A stretch of 64,000 nt of DNA from Amycolatopsis pittospori (GTDB lineage Bacteria > Actinomycetota > Actinomycetes > Mycobacteriales > Pseudonocardiaceae): contig NZ_JACBXD010000002.1 in assembly GCF_013870525.1 (NCBI RefSeq), positions 124,001 through 188,000 on the forward strand, in the 5' to 3' direction. This document shows positions 51,262-59,217 of this stretch, in pieces. The position numbers and the translations under genes are program-made. Positions within the stretch are counted from its first letter, which is position 1; the number at the start of each line of letters is the position of its first letter. The notes below the pieces were generated by a model. It saw nothing but the letters and a program-made list of their open reading frames with translations. It ran no database searches and was not told where the DNA came from.

Positions 51262-52767
51262 TCAACGCCCGCGGATACGTGCGGCCAGCGCGGCGAGCGG
51301 CGACCGTCGTGTTCGCACCGGGAGCCGCCCGGACGTGATGTCCTCCAGCAGGGTCGCGACGGTTTCCCGGGCGCAGGTGCGGTTCGCGCCGATCCCGCCC
51401 GAGGGACCGCGTTTGATCCAGCCGACGACGTAGGCGCCGCTGCGGTCCTCGACGCGGCCCGCGGTGTTCGGAATCGTGCCTCGGCCTTCGTCGAACGGCA
51501 GGCCCGGCACCGGCGTTCCGCGGTAGCCGACCGCGCGCACGACCTGGCCCGCGGCGATTTCGACCGGCCCGTCCGGACCGGTGACACGAAGGCCGCGCAC
51601 CTGCGTGTCCCCCACTATCCCGGTGGGAGCGGAGTGAAAGCGCAGGACGATCCGGCGTGAGTCCGCGGCCGGCGGCGCGGTCCAGTCGACGGCCTCGCGG
51701 CCGAGTTCGCGCAGCAGCTTCGCTTTGCCGGTGCCCGCGTCGATCACGGCCGCGGTACGCGGATCCCCGTCGTCGACGACGAGCGGCACACCGGCACGCT
51801 GTGCCAGCGCGAGCAGTTCCGGCGAGGTGTAGGCGGCGTCCTCCGGCCCGCGCCGGGCGAGCAGGACGACCTCGCGGACCTTGCTCGTACGCAACCGTTC
51901 CAGCGCGTGCCGGGCGATCGTGGTGCCGGTCAGGCCGTCGGGATCGGCGGTGAGGATCCGGGCCACGTCCAGGGCGACGTTGCCGGTACCGATCAGCACG
52001 ACGCGTTCCGCGGACAGGTCCACCGCGTTCGCGGGCACGTCCGGATGACCGTTGTACCAGCCGACGACGGTGGTCGCGGCGATACTGCCGGGCAGGTCCT
52101 CGCCGTCCAGGCCGAGGTCGCGCGCGGACGAGGCGCCGACGGCGTAGACCACGGCGTCGTGCTGCTCGGCGAGTTCGTCGACCGTGACGTGGCGGCCGAC
52201 CTCGGTGCCCAGGCGCATCCGCAGCCGCGGATGCTCGTGGAGCCGCGAGAAGGTTTCACCGATCCGCTTCGTGGCGGGGTGGTCCGGGGCGACGCCGAAG
52301 CGGACGAGCCCGCCCGCGACCGGCAACCGGTCGATCAGGGTGACCCGCGCGTTCGTGTGCAGGAGCAGATCCTCGACGGCGTACATGCCGGCCGGACCGG
52401 TGCCGACGACGGCGATGTCCGGCGGCGTGAAATCGCTCGGGATGGCCCGGTCGAAGGTCGGCGGGCTCCAGCGGTGGAAGTTCGGCGCGGGATCGGCCGC
52501 CGTCCCGGTCTCGCGGCCGGCGTAGTACTCCGCGTTGAGACCCGCGTAGACCTGCAGCGATCCGGTCAGCAGATCCGCCGGGAAGATCGCGTCCACCGGG
52601 CAGGCGTCCGCGCACGCCCCGCAGTCGATGCACGTGTCCGGATCGACGTAGAGCATCTCCGTGGTGCCGAAGTCGGGCTCGTCCGGTGTCGGGTGGATGC
52701 AGTTGACCGGGCAGACCGACACGCAAGTGGCGTCGCTGCAACAGGTCTGAGTGATCGCGAAGGCCAT
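51262..52767 (-). CDS. fprB: Ferredoxin / ferredoxin-NADP+ reductase fusion (FprB-like)
   Basis: The 501-aa protein joins an N-terminal bacterial-type ferredoxin (residues 1-75; CCSDATCVSVCPVNCIHP and CIDCGACADACPVDAIFP) to an adrenodoxin-reductase-like flavoprotein. The FAD site is IAVVGTGPAGMYAVEDLL, the NADP site VVLIGTGNVALDVARIL, and the C-terminal FAD motif YVVGWIKRGPSGGIG. It passes electrons from NADPH to iron enzymes. It starts 1 base after the stop of the AurF-like gene, so it is very likely its electron donor. In M. tuberculosis, fprB (Rv0886) also adjoins a gene of this diiron type. Confidence 0.9.
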   Translation of the reverse strand: MAFAITQTCCSDATCVSVCPVNCIHPTPDEPDFGTTEMLYVDPDTCIDCGACADACPVDAIFPADLLTGSLQVYAGLNAEYYAGRETGTAADPAPNFHRWSPPTFDRAIPSDFTPPDIAVVGTGPAGMYAVEDLLLHTNARVTLIDRLPVAGGLVRFGVAPDHPATKRIGETFSRLHEHPRLRMRLGTEVGRHVTVDELAEQHDAVVYAVGASSARDLGLDGEDLPGSIAATTVVGWYNGHPDVPANAVDLSAERVVLIGTGNVALDVARILTADPDGLTGTTIARHALERLRTSKVREVVLLARRGPEDAAYTSPELLALAQRAGVPLVVDDGDPRTAAVIDAGTGKAKLLRELGREAVDWTAPPAADSRRIVLRFHSAPTGIVGDTQVRGLRVTGPDGPVEIAAGQVVRAVGYRGTPVPGLPFDEGRGTIPNTAGRVEDRSGAYVVGWIKRGPSGGIGANRTCARETVATLLEDITSGRLPVRTRRSPLAALAARIRGR

Positions 52768-52768
52768 G

Positions 52769-53686
52769 TCAGATCAGGTTCGCCCGCTTGTAGAACACCA
52801 GCGCGGGCCGGGTGAGCAGACCGCACGAGTTCAGGAACTCCATCAGGCCGGCGCAACTGGACCGCATCATCGCCTTGTGGTGTTCATTGGTCTTCGCCTC
52901 GCGCAGCGCGCGGGCGCTGTCGAGACCCGCGTTCTCGTAGACGTCGCGGTTGACCATGCTGCTGACGATGAAGTACGACGCGATCGCGACGACCAGCGCG
53001 TTGATCCGACGGCGCAGGAAGCCCGCGCCCTTCAGCTGTTCTCGCGTTTCTTCCCGGGCGAACTTCATGTGCCGGGACTCTTCGACGACGTGGATGTTGT
53101 TGATGGTGCGCACGAACGGGACCACCCGCTCGTCACGCATCCAGTCGCGCTGCATCACGTCCAGGACCTCTTCGGCGACGAGGATCGCCGCGTACGCCGC
53201 TTCGCCACTGGCCGTCGCCTTGAAGACGCGGCCGAGCTCGACGGCGAGCCGGCGCGGGCGATACGGCGGCGCGCCGAGTTTCTCCGCACCGCGGGCGAAC
53301 ATGATCGAATGGCGGCATTCGTCCGCGATCTCGGTCAGCGCCCACTGGAACGCCGGGTCGGTCGGATCCTTGGCGTAGAAATCGCGCAGCACCATCTGCT
53401 GCAGGATCATCTCGAACCAGATACCGGTGCTCGCGACCGAGGCGGCCTCCTGACGCGTGAGCTCCTTCTGCTGCTCCGGGGTCATCTCCGCCCAGTAGCT
53501 CGTGCCGTAGAGGGTGCTCCACTCCGGGCTGGCGCCATGGAAGTCCTTGTCCAACGGGGTCTCCCAGTCCACCTCGGTGGCCGGGTCGTAGGACAACATC
53601 GCGGAGGAGTCGAGGAGCCGCTGCGCGGTCTCCTGGCGACCGGCGGCGGCCGCTCCCGCGGTACGCGGCATATCGGTGCTGGTCAT
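52769..53686 (-). CDS. AurF-like diiron oxygenase
   Basis: The 305-aa helical protein carries the carboxylate/His ligands of the AurF (p-aminobenzoate N-oxygenase) family: RQEAASVASTGIWFEMIL, TEIADECRHSIMFARGAE, VAEEVLDVMQRDWM and NNIHVVEESRHMKFAREE. Such enzymes oxidise amines or hydroxylate with O2. The substrate here is unknown and no biosynthetic cluster is adjacent. GGGAGGGTCC precedes the ATG at 53686. It is co-transcribed with the FprB-like reductase. Confidence 0.85.
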   Translation of the reverse strand: MTSTDMPRTAGAAAAGRQETAQRLLDSSAMLSYDPATEVDWETPLDKDFHGASPEWSTLYGTSYWAEMTPEQQKELTRQEAASVASTGIWFEMILQQMVLRDFYAKDPTDPAFQWALTEIADECRHSIMFARGAEKLGAPPYRPRRLAVELGRVFKATASGEAAYAAILVAEEVLDVMQRDWMRDERVVPFVRTINNIHVVEESRHMKFAREETREQLKGAGFLRRRINALVVAIASYFIVSSMVNRDVYENAGLDSARALREAKTNEHHKAMMRSSCAGLMEFLNSCGLLTRPALVFYKRANLI

Positions 53687-53743
53687 ACGGACCCTCCCTG
53701 GCTGCGTCGGCAGAGTGTAGATTTAGGCGTTACCGTGATTCAC

Positions 53744-53760
53744 TGTTACCCAAGGTAACA
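53744..53760. promoter_or_regulatory. Palindrome TGTTACC-CAA-GGTAACA
   Basis: These perfect 7-bp arms sit in the 110-base gap between the divergent AurF-like operon and the epoxide-hydrolase-like gene. A TetR-type operator is likely, but no regulator gene lies beside it. A further TTACC half-site is at about 53730. Confidence 0.6.
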
Positions 53761-53796
53761 CTTAAATGGCCGCGCCGCGAGTACGGAGTCCCGATC

Positions 53797-54645
53797 ATGA
53801 CCGCACCCCGCCGAGTCAACTCCTTCGATCACGACGGGCTCACCTTCGACGTGCGCGACACCGGCCCGCTCGACGGCGCCGTCGTCGTCCTGCTGCACGG
53901 ATTCCCGCAGACCGGAGCTTCGTGGGCCGAGACCGCCGCACTGCTCAACGAGCGGGGATACCGCACGATCGTGCCCGACCAGCGCGGCTACTCGCCCCGC
54001 GCGCGTCCGCGCGGCCGCTTCGCCTATCGGTCGAGCCGCCTCGTGGGCGACACGGTCGCGCTGATCCACGCCATCGGCGCCGGACCGGTCCATCTGGTCG
54101 GCCATGACTGGGGCGCCAACGTCGCCTGGACGACCGCGGCCCAGCGGCCGGCGCTGATCAAGTCGCTGACCAGCGTCTCGGTCCCCCACGCGGGAGCGTT
54201 CCTGCGTGCGATGCTGACCAGCGACCAGCTCCTCCGGTCCTCTTACATGTTCTTCTTCCAGATCCCCTGGCTGCCCGAACTCGCCATCCGGCTCCGGCCG
54301 CGGGTGCTGGACCGCACGCTCGCGAAAACCGGGATGACCGCGGCCCAGATCGACCGGGTCCACCAGGAGATCCTCCTCGGCGGAGCCTTGACCGGCGGCC
54401 TGAACTGGTACCGCGCGATGCTCCTGCAGCGCCCGACGGCCCTGCGCACCCGGGTTCCCGCGCCGACCACGCACGTCTGGAGTGACGGCGACTCGGCCCT
54501 CTCCCGTCGCAGCGCCGAACTAGCCGGCCACTACGCCGCAGGCGCCTACCGGCTGGAGATCCTGACCGGCATCAGCCACTGGGTCCCCGAAGAGGCCGCG
54601 ACGACACTGGCCGACATCATCGACAGCACAGCGGCTTCCGGTTAG
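53797..54645 (+). CDS. Epoxide-hydrolase-like alpha/beta hydrolase
   Basis: The 282-aa protein has HGFPQTGASW (oxyanion HGFP), DQRGYSPRARPRGRFAYR, the nucleophile elbow GHDWGANVAW with Asp instead of Ser, a cap region with LNWYRAML (ring-opening Tyr region), and the C-terminal His in TGISHWVPEE. These are marks of epoxide hydrolases and dehalogenases. It shares a palindromic promoter with the AurF-like/FprB operon, so oxidation followed by hydrolysis of one compound is possible. Confidence 0.85.
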   Translation: MTAPRRVNSFDHDGLTFDVRDTGPLDGAVVVLLHGFPQTGASWAETAALLNERGYRTIVPDQRGYSPRARPRGRFAYRSSRLVGDTVALIHAIGAGPVHLVGHDWGANVAWTTAAQRPALIKSLTSVSVPHAGAFLRAMLTSDQLLRSSYMFFFQIPWLPELAIRLRPRVLDRTLAKTGMTAAQIDRVHQEILLGGALTGGLNWYRAMLLQRPTALRTRVPAPTTHVWSDGDSALSRRSAELAGHYAAGAYRLEILTGISHWVPEEAATTLADIIDSTAASG

Positions 54646-54706
54646 AAGCCCGCCCACGGGGTATCCGGCGCTGAGTCACGTCCGTCTGGAAAGGACCTTG
54701 TGTCAC

Positions 54707-55753
54707 ATGCGTTCACCCCAGCCACGTGGTCCGATCAGCGCCACTCTGCTCGACCGTCTCACCGGAACGCCGGGCGAACTCGCGATTCCGGGCACCGACC
54801 TTCCCGGCGAGTCCCCGGAGACGGCCCTGTCGGACGAGGACCTGCAGCTGAGTCTGTGGGTCTGCTATGAACTGAGTTACCGCGGATTCGACGGCGTCGA
54901 CCACGCTTGGGAAACCGAACCGACACTGCTCGCCCTCCGTACGGAGCTGGAACAGCGGTTCCTGGCCGCCCTCCGCCACCGGGTCGCGGTCCCCACCGCA
55001 CCGGACGCCGCGTCGGTGCCGTCGGCCCTCACCGCGTTGATCGCCGCCGACGACGGACCGGAACTCGCCCTCTATCTGCAACGCGAGGCCACATCCGAAC
55101 AGTTCGCGGAATTCGTGGCCCATCGCTCGCTGTATCACCTGAAAGAGGCCGATCCGCACAGCTGGGCCATTCCCCGCGTCGACGGGAAGGCGAAAGCCGC
55201 GCTGGTGGAGATTCAGGCGGACGAATACGGCGGTGGCCGGTTCGAGCGCATGCATTCGGAACTGTTCCGCGCGATGATGCGCGATCTCGGGCTCGACGCC
55301 ACCTACGGCGCGTTCCTCGACCGGGTTCCCGCGGTGACCCTGGCGGTCAGCAACACGATGTCCTTCTTCGGTCTCCATCGGCGATGGACACCGGCACTGC
55401 TCGGGCACCTCGCGGTGGTCGAGATGACGTCGTCCCTGCCGAACAGGCGCTACGGCAACGGCCTGCGCCGCCTCGGTCACGACGCGAAGACCACCTACTT
55501 CTTCGACGAGCACGTCGAGGCGGACGCCGTGCACGAACAGATCGCCGCCAACGATCTGTGCGGCGGTTACGCCCACGACCATCCCGAGTCCGCGGGAGAC
55601 ATTCTCTTCGGCGCCGCGTGCGCGCTCACCGCCGAAGCCGCCATGGCCGATCACCTGCTCACCCGATGGGCAGCAGGCGAGAGTTCGCTACTTCGCGACA
55701 GCGCGGGGGTCGGCGCCGAAGGTCCGGTCCACGCCGCCTCAGCGGCGCGGTGA
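54707..55753 (+). CDS. Iron-containing redox enzyme, haem-oxygenase-like (HDO) fold
   Basis: The 348-aa helical protein has ligand patterns typical of haem-oxygenase-like diiron proteins: FVAHRSLYHLKEADPHSW, VEIQADEYGGGRFERMHSEL, HLAVVEMTSSLPNRRYGNGL and FFDEHVEADAVHEQIAANDL. SznF-type N-oxygenases and UndA share this fold. The substrate is unknown. The ATG at 54707 follows GGAAAGGACC. The 3' end overlaps the convergent CDGSH gene by 15 bases. Confidence 0.82.
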   Translation: MRSPQPRGPISATLLDRLTGTPGELAIPGTDLPGESPETALSDEDLQLSLWVCYELSYRGFDGVDHAWETEPTLLALRTELEQRFLAALRHRVAVPTAPDAASVPSALTALIAADDGPELALYLQREATSEQFAEFVAHRSLYHLKEADPHSWAIPRVDGKAKAALVEIQADEYGGGRFERMHSELFRAMMRDLGLDATYGAFLDRVPAVTLAVSNTMSFFGLHRRWTPALLGHLAVVEMTSSLPNRRYGNGLRRLGHDAKTTYFFDEHVEADAVHEQIAANDLCGGYAHDHPESAGDILFGAACALTAEAAMADHLLTRWAAGESSLLRDSAGVGAEGPVHAASAAR

Positions 55754-56047
55754 CTCGTCGGCGGCGTCCACGTCCGGCCGAAGCGGATCACGCGACGGCC
55801 CGCTGGCCGCGCGGAAATTCGCGACCTTGTGCGTGCCGTCGCAGAACGGCTTGATCGCCGAGCGGCCGCAGCGGCACAGCGCGACCGGGTCGCGCCGTGC
55901 CTCGATCACCTCACCTGCCTGTGATCGCAACTCCACCGGCCCGCGCACCAGAAGCGGCCCGTTCTCGCACGGGGTGATCGTCACCTCCGCCGACGGCGAA
56001 GGGCGGTCCGGTCGTTCGGCGGGACGTTCAGGGCCAGGCTGGTTCAT
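55739..56047 (-). CDS. CDGSH-type iron-sulfur protein
   Basis: The 102-aa protein has a beta N-terminus (VTITPCENGPLLVRGPVEL) and the CDGSH motif ALCRCGRSAIKPFCDGTH (C-x-C...C-D-G-x-H), which binds a redox-active 2Fe-2S cluster. The C-terminus is disordered and charged. It lies tail-to-tail with the HDO-fold enzyme; this pair recurs in actinomycetes and suggests an electron-transfer partner. Confidence 0.9.
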   Translation of the reverse strand: MNQPGPERPAERPDRPSPSAEVTITPCENGPLLVRGPVELRSQAGEVIEARRDPVALCRCGRSAIKPFCDGTHKVANFRAASGPSRDPLRPDVDAADESPRR

Positions 56048-56105
56048 GGTCCCCGGCTACCCCCTGCGCGGTATGGCCACACGCCGCCCGGGAGGAGACC
56101 TGAGG

Positions 56106-56255
56106 CTACGCCGAGGTCGCGAGACCGGCTTCGAGGTCGATGTCGCGCTTGTCTTCGGCGTGCGTCCTCGACACCATGTTCGCGACCAGGTCGAAGATCG
56201 GCGTCGCCTCCTCAGGGAAGGACACGCTCTGCTGGTGCGCGCTCTCGGCGATCAT
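56106..56255 (-). CDS. Small protein (49 aa) of unknown function
   Basis: On the minus strand an ATG at 56255 opens a 49-codon frame to TAG at 56106. GAGGAG lies 9 bases before it, and third positions are almost all G/C. The product is acidic: IAESAHQQSVSFPEEATPIF, then a helix DLVANMVSRTHAEDKRDIDL, ending EAGLATSA. The coding pattern extends a little upstream (FTLEEQQF), so an earlier non-ATG start is possible, although an in-frame TGA soon closes it. I know no family. It is not obviously part of the neighbouring operons. Confidence 0.55.
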   Translation of the reverse strand: MIAESAHQQSVSFPEEATPIFDLVANMVSRTHAEDKRDIDLEAGLATSA

Positions 56256-56365
56256 GAACTGCTGCTCCTCAAGGGTGAAGGCTACGTCGACCGTTCACTC
56301 TAACGGCCGCACGACGCTCACGGGCCGTATTCGGAATCTTCGCACGATCCCGCCGCGGACGTTGG

Positions 56366-57154
56366 TCAGCGGGCGAGCGCGGCGATGAGCACGCCCGGAT
56401 CGGGGTTCTGCGAGGTGCACTGCAGGATGACCGAGGTGGCGCCGGCTGCGGCCAGCTCGGCGACGAGATCGCGGGCGCGGTCGCCCAAGGCGGGGATGTC
56501 CGGTTCGATCTCGGCGAAGACGGTGACTTGCGGCGCCGGTCGCCCCGCGGCCTCCGCGGCCTCGGCGACGCGGGCGGCCTCCGACGCGACATACGCCGGT
56601 GTGACGAGCCCCGCGTCCAGGAGCACTCCGTCGCCTACCTCGCCCGCGAGCGCGACCGTCTTCGGCCCGCGCCCGCCGATGATGAGCGCGGGTACCTGCT
56701 CCGGCGGCCAGTCCAGTGTCACTGCGTCAAGCTGGACATACCTCCCGGCGACGCTGACGGTCTCGCCGTGCAACAGCCGCCGGACGGCGTCGGCATGTTC
56801 ACGCAGCAGGGTCATCGGCGATGCCGCACGCGCGCCGACCTGCGCCATCCAGTCGAGCACCCCGTGCCCGACGGCGGGGACGAACCGGCCGGGGAACAGC
56901 CGCGCCAGCGTGGCGATCTCCATCGCGACGGCGGCGGGGTTGCGCAGCGGTACCGGCAACAGCCCGATCCCGACGGTCAGCCGCTCGCTCCAGGCCAGCG
57001 CGGCCGCGGAGGTGGAGATACCGCCTTCGAGGAAACAGTCCTCCCACAGCCACAGCTCGTCGATCCCGGCCTCATCGGCCGCGACCACTGTCGCCCGCAA
57101 CTCTTCCGGCGGCGACTGCGGACGGAACACCACACCCACGCGAACTTCGGACAT
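56366..57154 (-). CDS. LLM-class F420-dependent oxidoreductase
   Basis: The 262-aa TIM-barrel protein of the luciferase-like family has VRVGVVFRPQSPPEEL, GIDELWLWEDCFLEGG, VGIGLLPVPLRNPAAVAMEI, GRFVPAVGHGVLDWM and PALIIGGRGPKTVALAGEVG. It probably uses F420 for hydride transfer. Its start lies 14 bases after the ABC permease stop, so it is the last gene of the PadR-ABC operon. Confidence 0.88.
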   Translation of the reverse strand: MSEVRVGVVFRPQSPPEELRATVVAADEAGIDELWLWEDCFLEGGISTSAAALAWSERLTVGIGLLPVPLRNPAAVAMEIATLARLFPGRFVPAVGHGVLDWMAQVGARAASPMTLLREHADAVRRLLHGETVSVAGRYVQLDAVTLDWPPEQVPALIIGGRGPKTVALAGEVGDGVLLDAGLVTPAYVASEAARVAEAAEAAGRPAPQVTVFAEIEPDIPALGDRARDLVAELAAAGATSVILQCTSQNPDPGVLIAALAR

Positions 57155-57168
57155 GTCCGCCAGCTTAG

Positions 57169-57933
57169 CTACCTGGAGATCCGGCGGCCGTAGGTGATCA
57201 TGGCGAACACGTAGGCGACGACGAGGAGCCCCGAACACCAGGCCAGAGCGATCCAGAGATCGACGCCGACAGGCTGCTGGGTGAACAGGTCGCGGATGGC
57301 GTTCACGATCGACGTCACCGGCTGGTTCTCGGCGAAGGCGCGCACCGGGCCGGGCATCGTGCCGGTCGGCACGAACGCGGAGCTGAGGAACGGCAGGAAG
57401 ATGAGCGGGTAGGAGAACGCGCTCGCGCCGTCCACGGATTTCGCGGAAAGGCCGGGGATGACGGCCAGCCACGTCAGCGCCAGGGTGAACAGGAGCAGGA
57501 TGCCGCCGACCGCGAGCCAGGTCAGCACTCCGGCGCTCGAGCGGAAGCCCATGAGGAGGGCGACGCCCATGACGATCACGAGCGAGATCAGATTGGCGGC
57601 CAGCGAGGTCAGCACGTGCGCCCACAGCACGCCCGAACGGGCGATCGGCAGGGACTGGAACCGCTCGAAGATCCCGCTCTTCATATCGGTGAAGAGCCTG
57701 AGCGCGGTATAGGCGACGCCCGAGGCGATCGTGATCAGCAGGATGCCGGGCAGCATGTAGTTCACCGAGGAAACCGCTCCGGTGTCGATCGCGCCGCCGA
57801 AGACGTAGACGAACATCAGCATCATGGCGACCGGCATCATCGCGGTGGTGATGACGGTGTCCGCGCTGCGCGTGACGTGCTTCATCGATCGTCCCAACAG
57901 GACGGTGGTGTCGCCGAAGAAATGCCTGCTCAT
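57169..57933 (-). CDS. ABC-2 type permease (DrrB-like)
   Basis: The 254-aa membrane protein has six TM segments (VITTAMMPVAMMLMFVYVFG, YMLPGILLITIASGVAYTAL, LISLVIVMGVALLMGF, LLLFTLALTWLAVIPG, FSYPLIFLPFLSSAFVPTG, LLVVAYVFAMITYGR) and the ABC-2 exporter motif PTGTMPGPVRAFAENQPVT. The ATG at 57933 is preferred to one two codons earlier because it is better spaced from AGGGG. It pairs with the adjacent ATPase for multidrug or lipid export. Confidence 0.9.
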   Translation of the reverse strand: MSRHFFGDTTVLLGRSMKHVTRSADTVITTAMMPVAMMLMFVYVFGGAIDTGAVSSVNYMLPGILLITIASGVAYTALRLFTDMKSGIFERFQSLPIARSGVLWAHVLTSLAANLISLVIVMGVALLMGFRSSAGVLTWLAVGGILLLFTLALTWLAVIPGLSAKSVDGASAFSYPLIFLPFLSSAFVPTGTMPGPVRAFAENQPVTSIVNAIRDLFTQQPVGVDLWIALAWCSGLLVVAYVFAMITYGRRISR

Positions 57934-57942
57934 GGTCATCCC

Positions 57943-58707
57943 CTACTTGTCCGCGCCGACGATGGCCAAGAAGACGTCTTCGAGCGAGGGCTGCTTCTCG
58001 ACGTACTCGACTTCGGCGGGCGGGAGAAGCCGCTTGAGTTCGGCGAGCGTGCCGTCGACGATGATCCGTCCTTTGTGGAGGATCGCGATCCGGTCGGCGA
58101 GCTGTTCGGCCTCGTCCAGGTATTGCGTCGTCAGCAGCACGGTCGTTCCGTGCGCGGCGAGCTCTTTCACCGCGCCCCACACCTCGAGGCGGGCTTCGGG
58201 GTCGAGCCCGGTGGTCGGCTCGTCCAGGAAGATCACCGACGGATTCCCGATGAGGCTCATGGCGATGTCCAGTCGGCGGCGCATCCCACCCGAGTACGTC
58301 GACACCCGCCGCGCGGCCGCGTCGGTCAGCGAGAAGCGTTCCAGCAGGTCGTCCGCGATCTTGCCCGGCCGCTTCAGATGCCTCAGCCGGGCGACCAGCA
58401 CGAGGTTCTCGCGCCCGCTGAGGATCTCGTCGACGGCGGCGAACTGTCCGGTGAGGCTGATGACCTCGCGAACCTTCGCCGATTGCGTCGCGACGTCGAA
58501 GCCGTCGACACTCGCCGTCCCCGCGTCCGCCTCGATCAGCGTGGACAGGATTCTCACGACCGTGGTCTTGCCGGCCCCGTTGGAGCCGAGCAGGGCGAAG
58601 ATGCCGCCCCGCGCCACGTCGAAGTCCACCCCGCGCAACACAGGCAGTGTTTGGTACGACTTCTCCAGGCCTCGCACCCGGATCGCCCGGGTTTCCGGCG
58701 TCGTCAT
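57943..58707 (-). CDS. ABC transporter ATP-binding protein (DrrA-like)
   Basis: The 254-aa ATPase has Walker A GSNGAGKTTVV, Q-loop LTGQFAAVDEIL, signature YSGGMRRRLDIAM, Walker B VIFLDEPTTGLD and H-loop LLTTQYLDEAE. The tail (VEYVEKQPSLEDVFLAIVG) is typical of daunorubicin-resistance-type ATPases. Its start shares a base with the PadR stop (TGATG). Confidence 0.93.
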   Translation of the reverse strand: MTTPETRAIRVRGLEKSYQTLPVLRGVDFDVARGGIFALLGSNGAGKTTVVRILSTLIEADAGTASVDGFDVATQSAKVREVISLTGQFAAVDEILSGRENLVLVARLRHLKRPGKIADDLLERFSLTDAAARRVSTYSGGMRRRLDIAMSLIGNPSVIFLDEPTTGLDPEARLEVWGAVKELAAHGTTVLLTTQYLDEAEQLADRIAILHKGRIIVDGTLAELKRLLPPAEVEYVEKQPSLEDVFLAIVGADK

Positions 58708-59039
58708 CAGATCGTTCCCCCTTCACGGAGCCTGTCCAGGCGTTCCGAAAGAAAGCTCCACGTCTTCCAGAACTCTTCGAGGTGCTGTCGTCCCTGCGCA
58801 TTGAGGGAGAAGACCTTGCGTGGCGGCCCCTTTTCGGAGGGGACCTTCTCCACGTCGACGAAGCCGCGCTGCTCGATCCTGACCAGCAGCGCGTACACCG
58901 TGCCCTCGGCGATGTCGGAGAAGCCCTGCTCGCGCAGCCACGCCGTGATCTCGTAGCCGTACGCCGGCCGGGCGGACAGGATCGCCAGGACGAGTCCTTC
59001 CAGTACGCCCTTGAGCATTTCCGTCATCTGCTTCCCCAC
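58707..59039 (-). CDS. PadR-family transcriptional regulator
   Basis: The 110-aa winged-helix protein has LKGVLEGLVLAILSARPAYG, YEITAWLREQGFSDIAEGTV, YALLVRIEQRGFVDVEKVPS and KGPPRKVFSLNAQGRQHL. It is the first gene of the operon PadR-ABC ATPase-permease-LLM oxidoreductase and presumably represses it until a drug binds. The GTG at 59039 follows GAGGAGG with 8-base spacing; the ATG four codons later is an alternative. Confidence 0.92.
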   Translation of the reverse strand: MGKQMTEMLKGVLEGLVLAILSARPAYGYEITAWLREQGFSDIAEGTVYALLVRIEQRGFVDVEKVPSEKGPPRKVFSLNAQGRQHLEEFWKTWSFLSERLDRLREGGTI

Positions 59040-59067
59040 CGAACGCGCCTCCTCGCACTACTAAGCG

Positions 59068-59100
59068 ACACTGACTACCGGTACATAGTAACACTGACTA
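59068..59100. promoter_or_regulatory. Candidate PadR operator: two ACACTGACTA direct repeats
   Basis: ACACTGACTA occurs at 59068-59077 and again at 59091-59100, 23 bases apart. Together with the ACTA...TAGT segments between them they also form a dyad. The site lies 29 bases upstream of the PadR start, a usual place for autorepression. Confidence 0.6.
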
Positions 59101-59142
59101 GCGAAAGAGCAAGGGCGGATCTCCGGAGTGTCAGTTTGCTGT

Positions 59143-59173
59143 CGGGTTCACCCGGACAGGTGTCAAGAACCCG
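59143..59173 (+). promoter_or_regulatory. Leader hairpin upstream of KimA-like gene
   Basis: CGGGTTC (59143-59149) pairs perfectly with GAACCCG (59167-59173), with CACC/GGTG able to pair inside. It lies 45 bases before the transporter start. I looked for the c-di-AMP (ydaO) riboswitch that precedes many related genes and did not see its conserved core. Confidence 0.35.
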
Positions 59174-59217
59174 TCAACGTCCACGAAGCGAGGAGAAGCA
59201 GAGCCCACGCTGACGGC

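Noticed and set aside
59100..59217. Possible c-di-AMP (ydaO-type) riboswitch before the KimA-like gene
   Set aside because: The leader is too short and lacks the conserved cores of that riboswitch; only a simple hairpin is visible.
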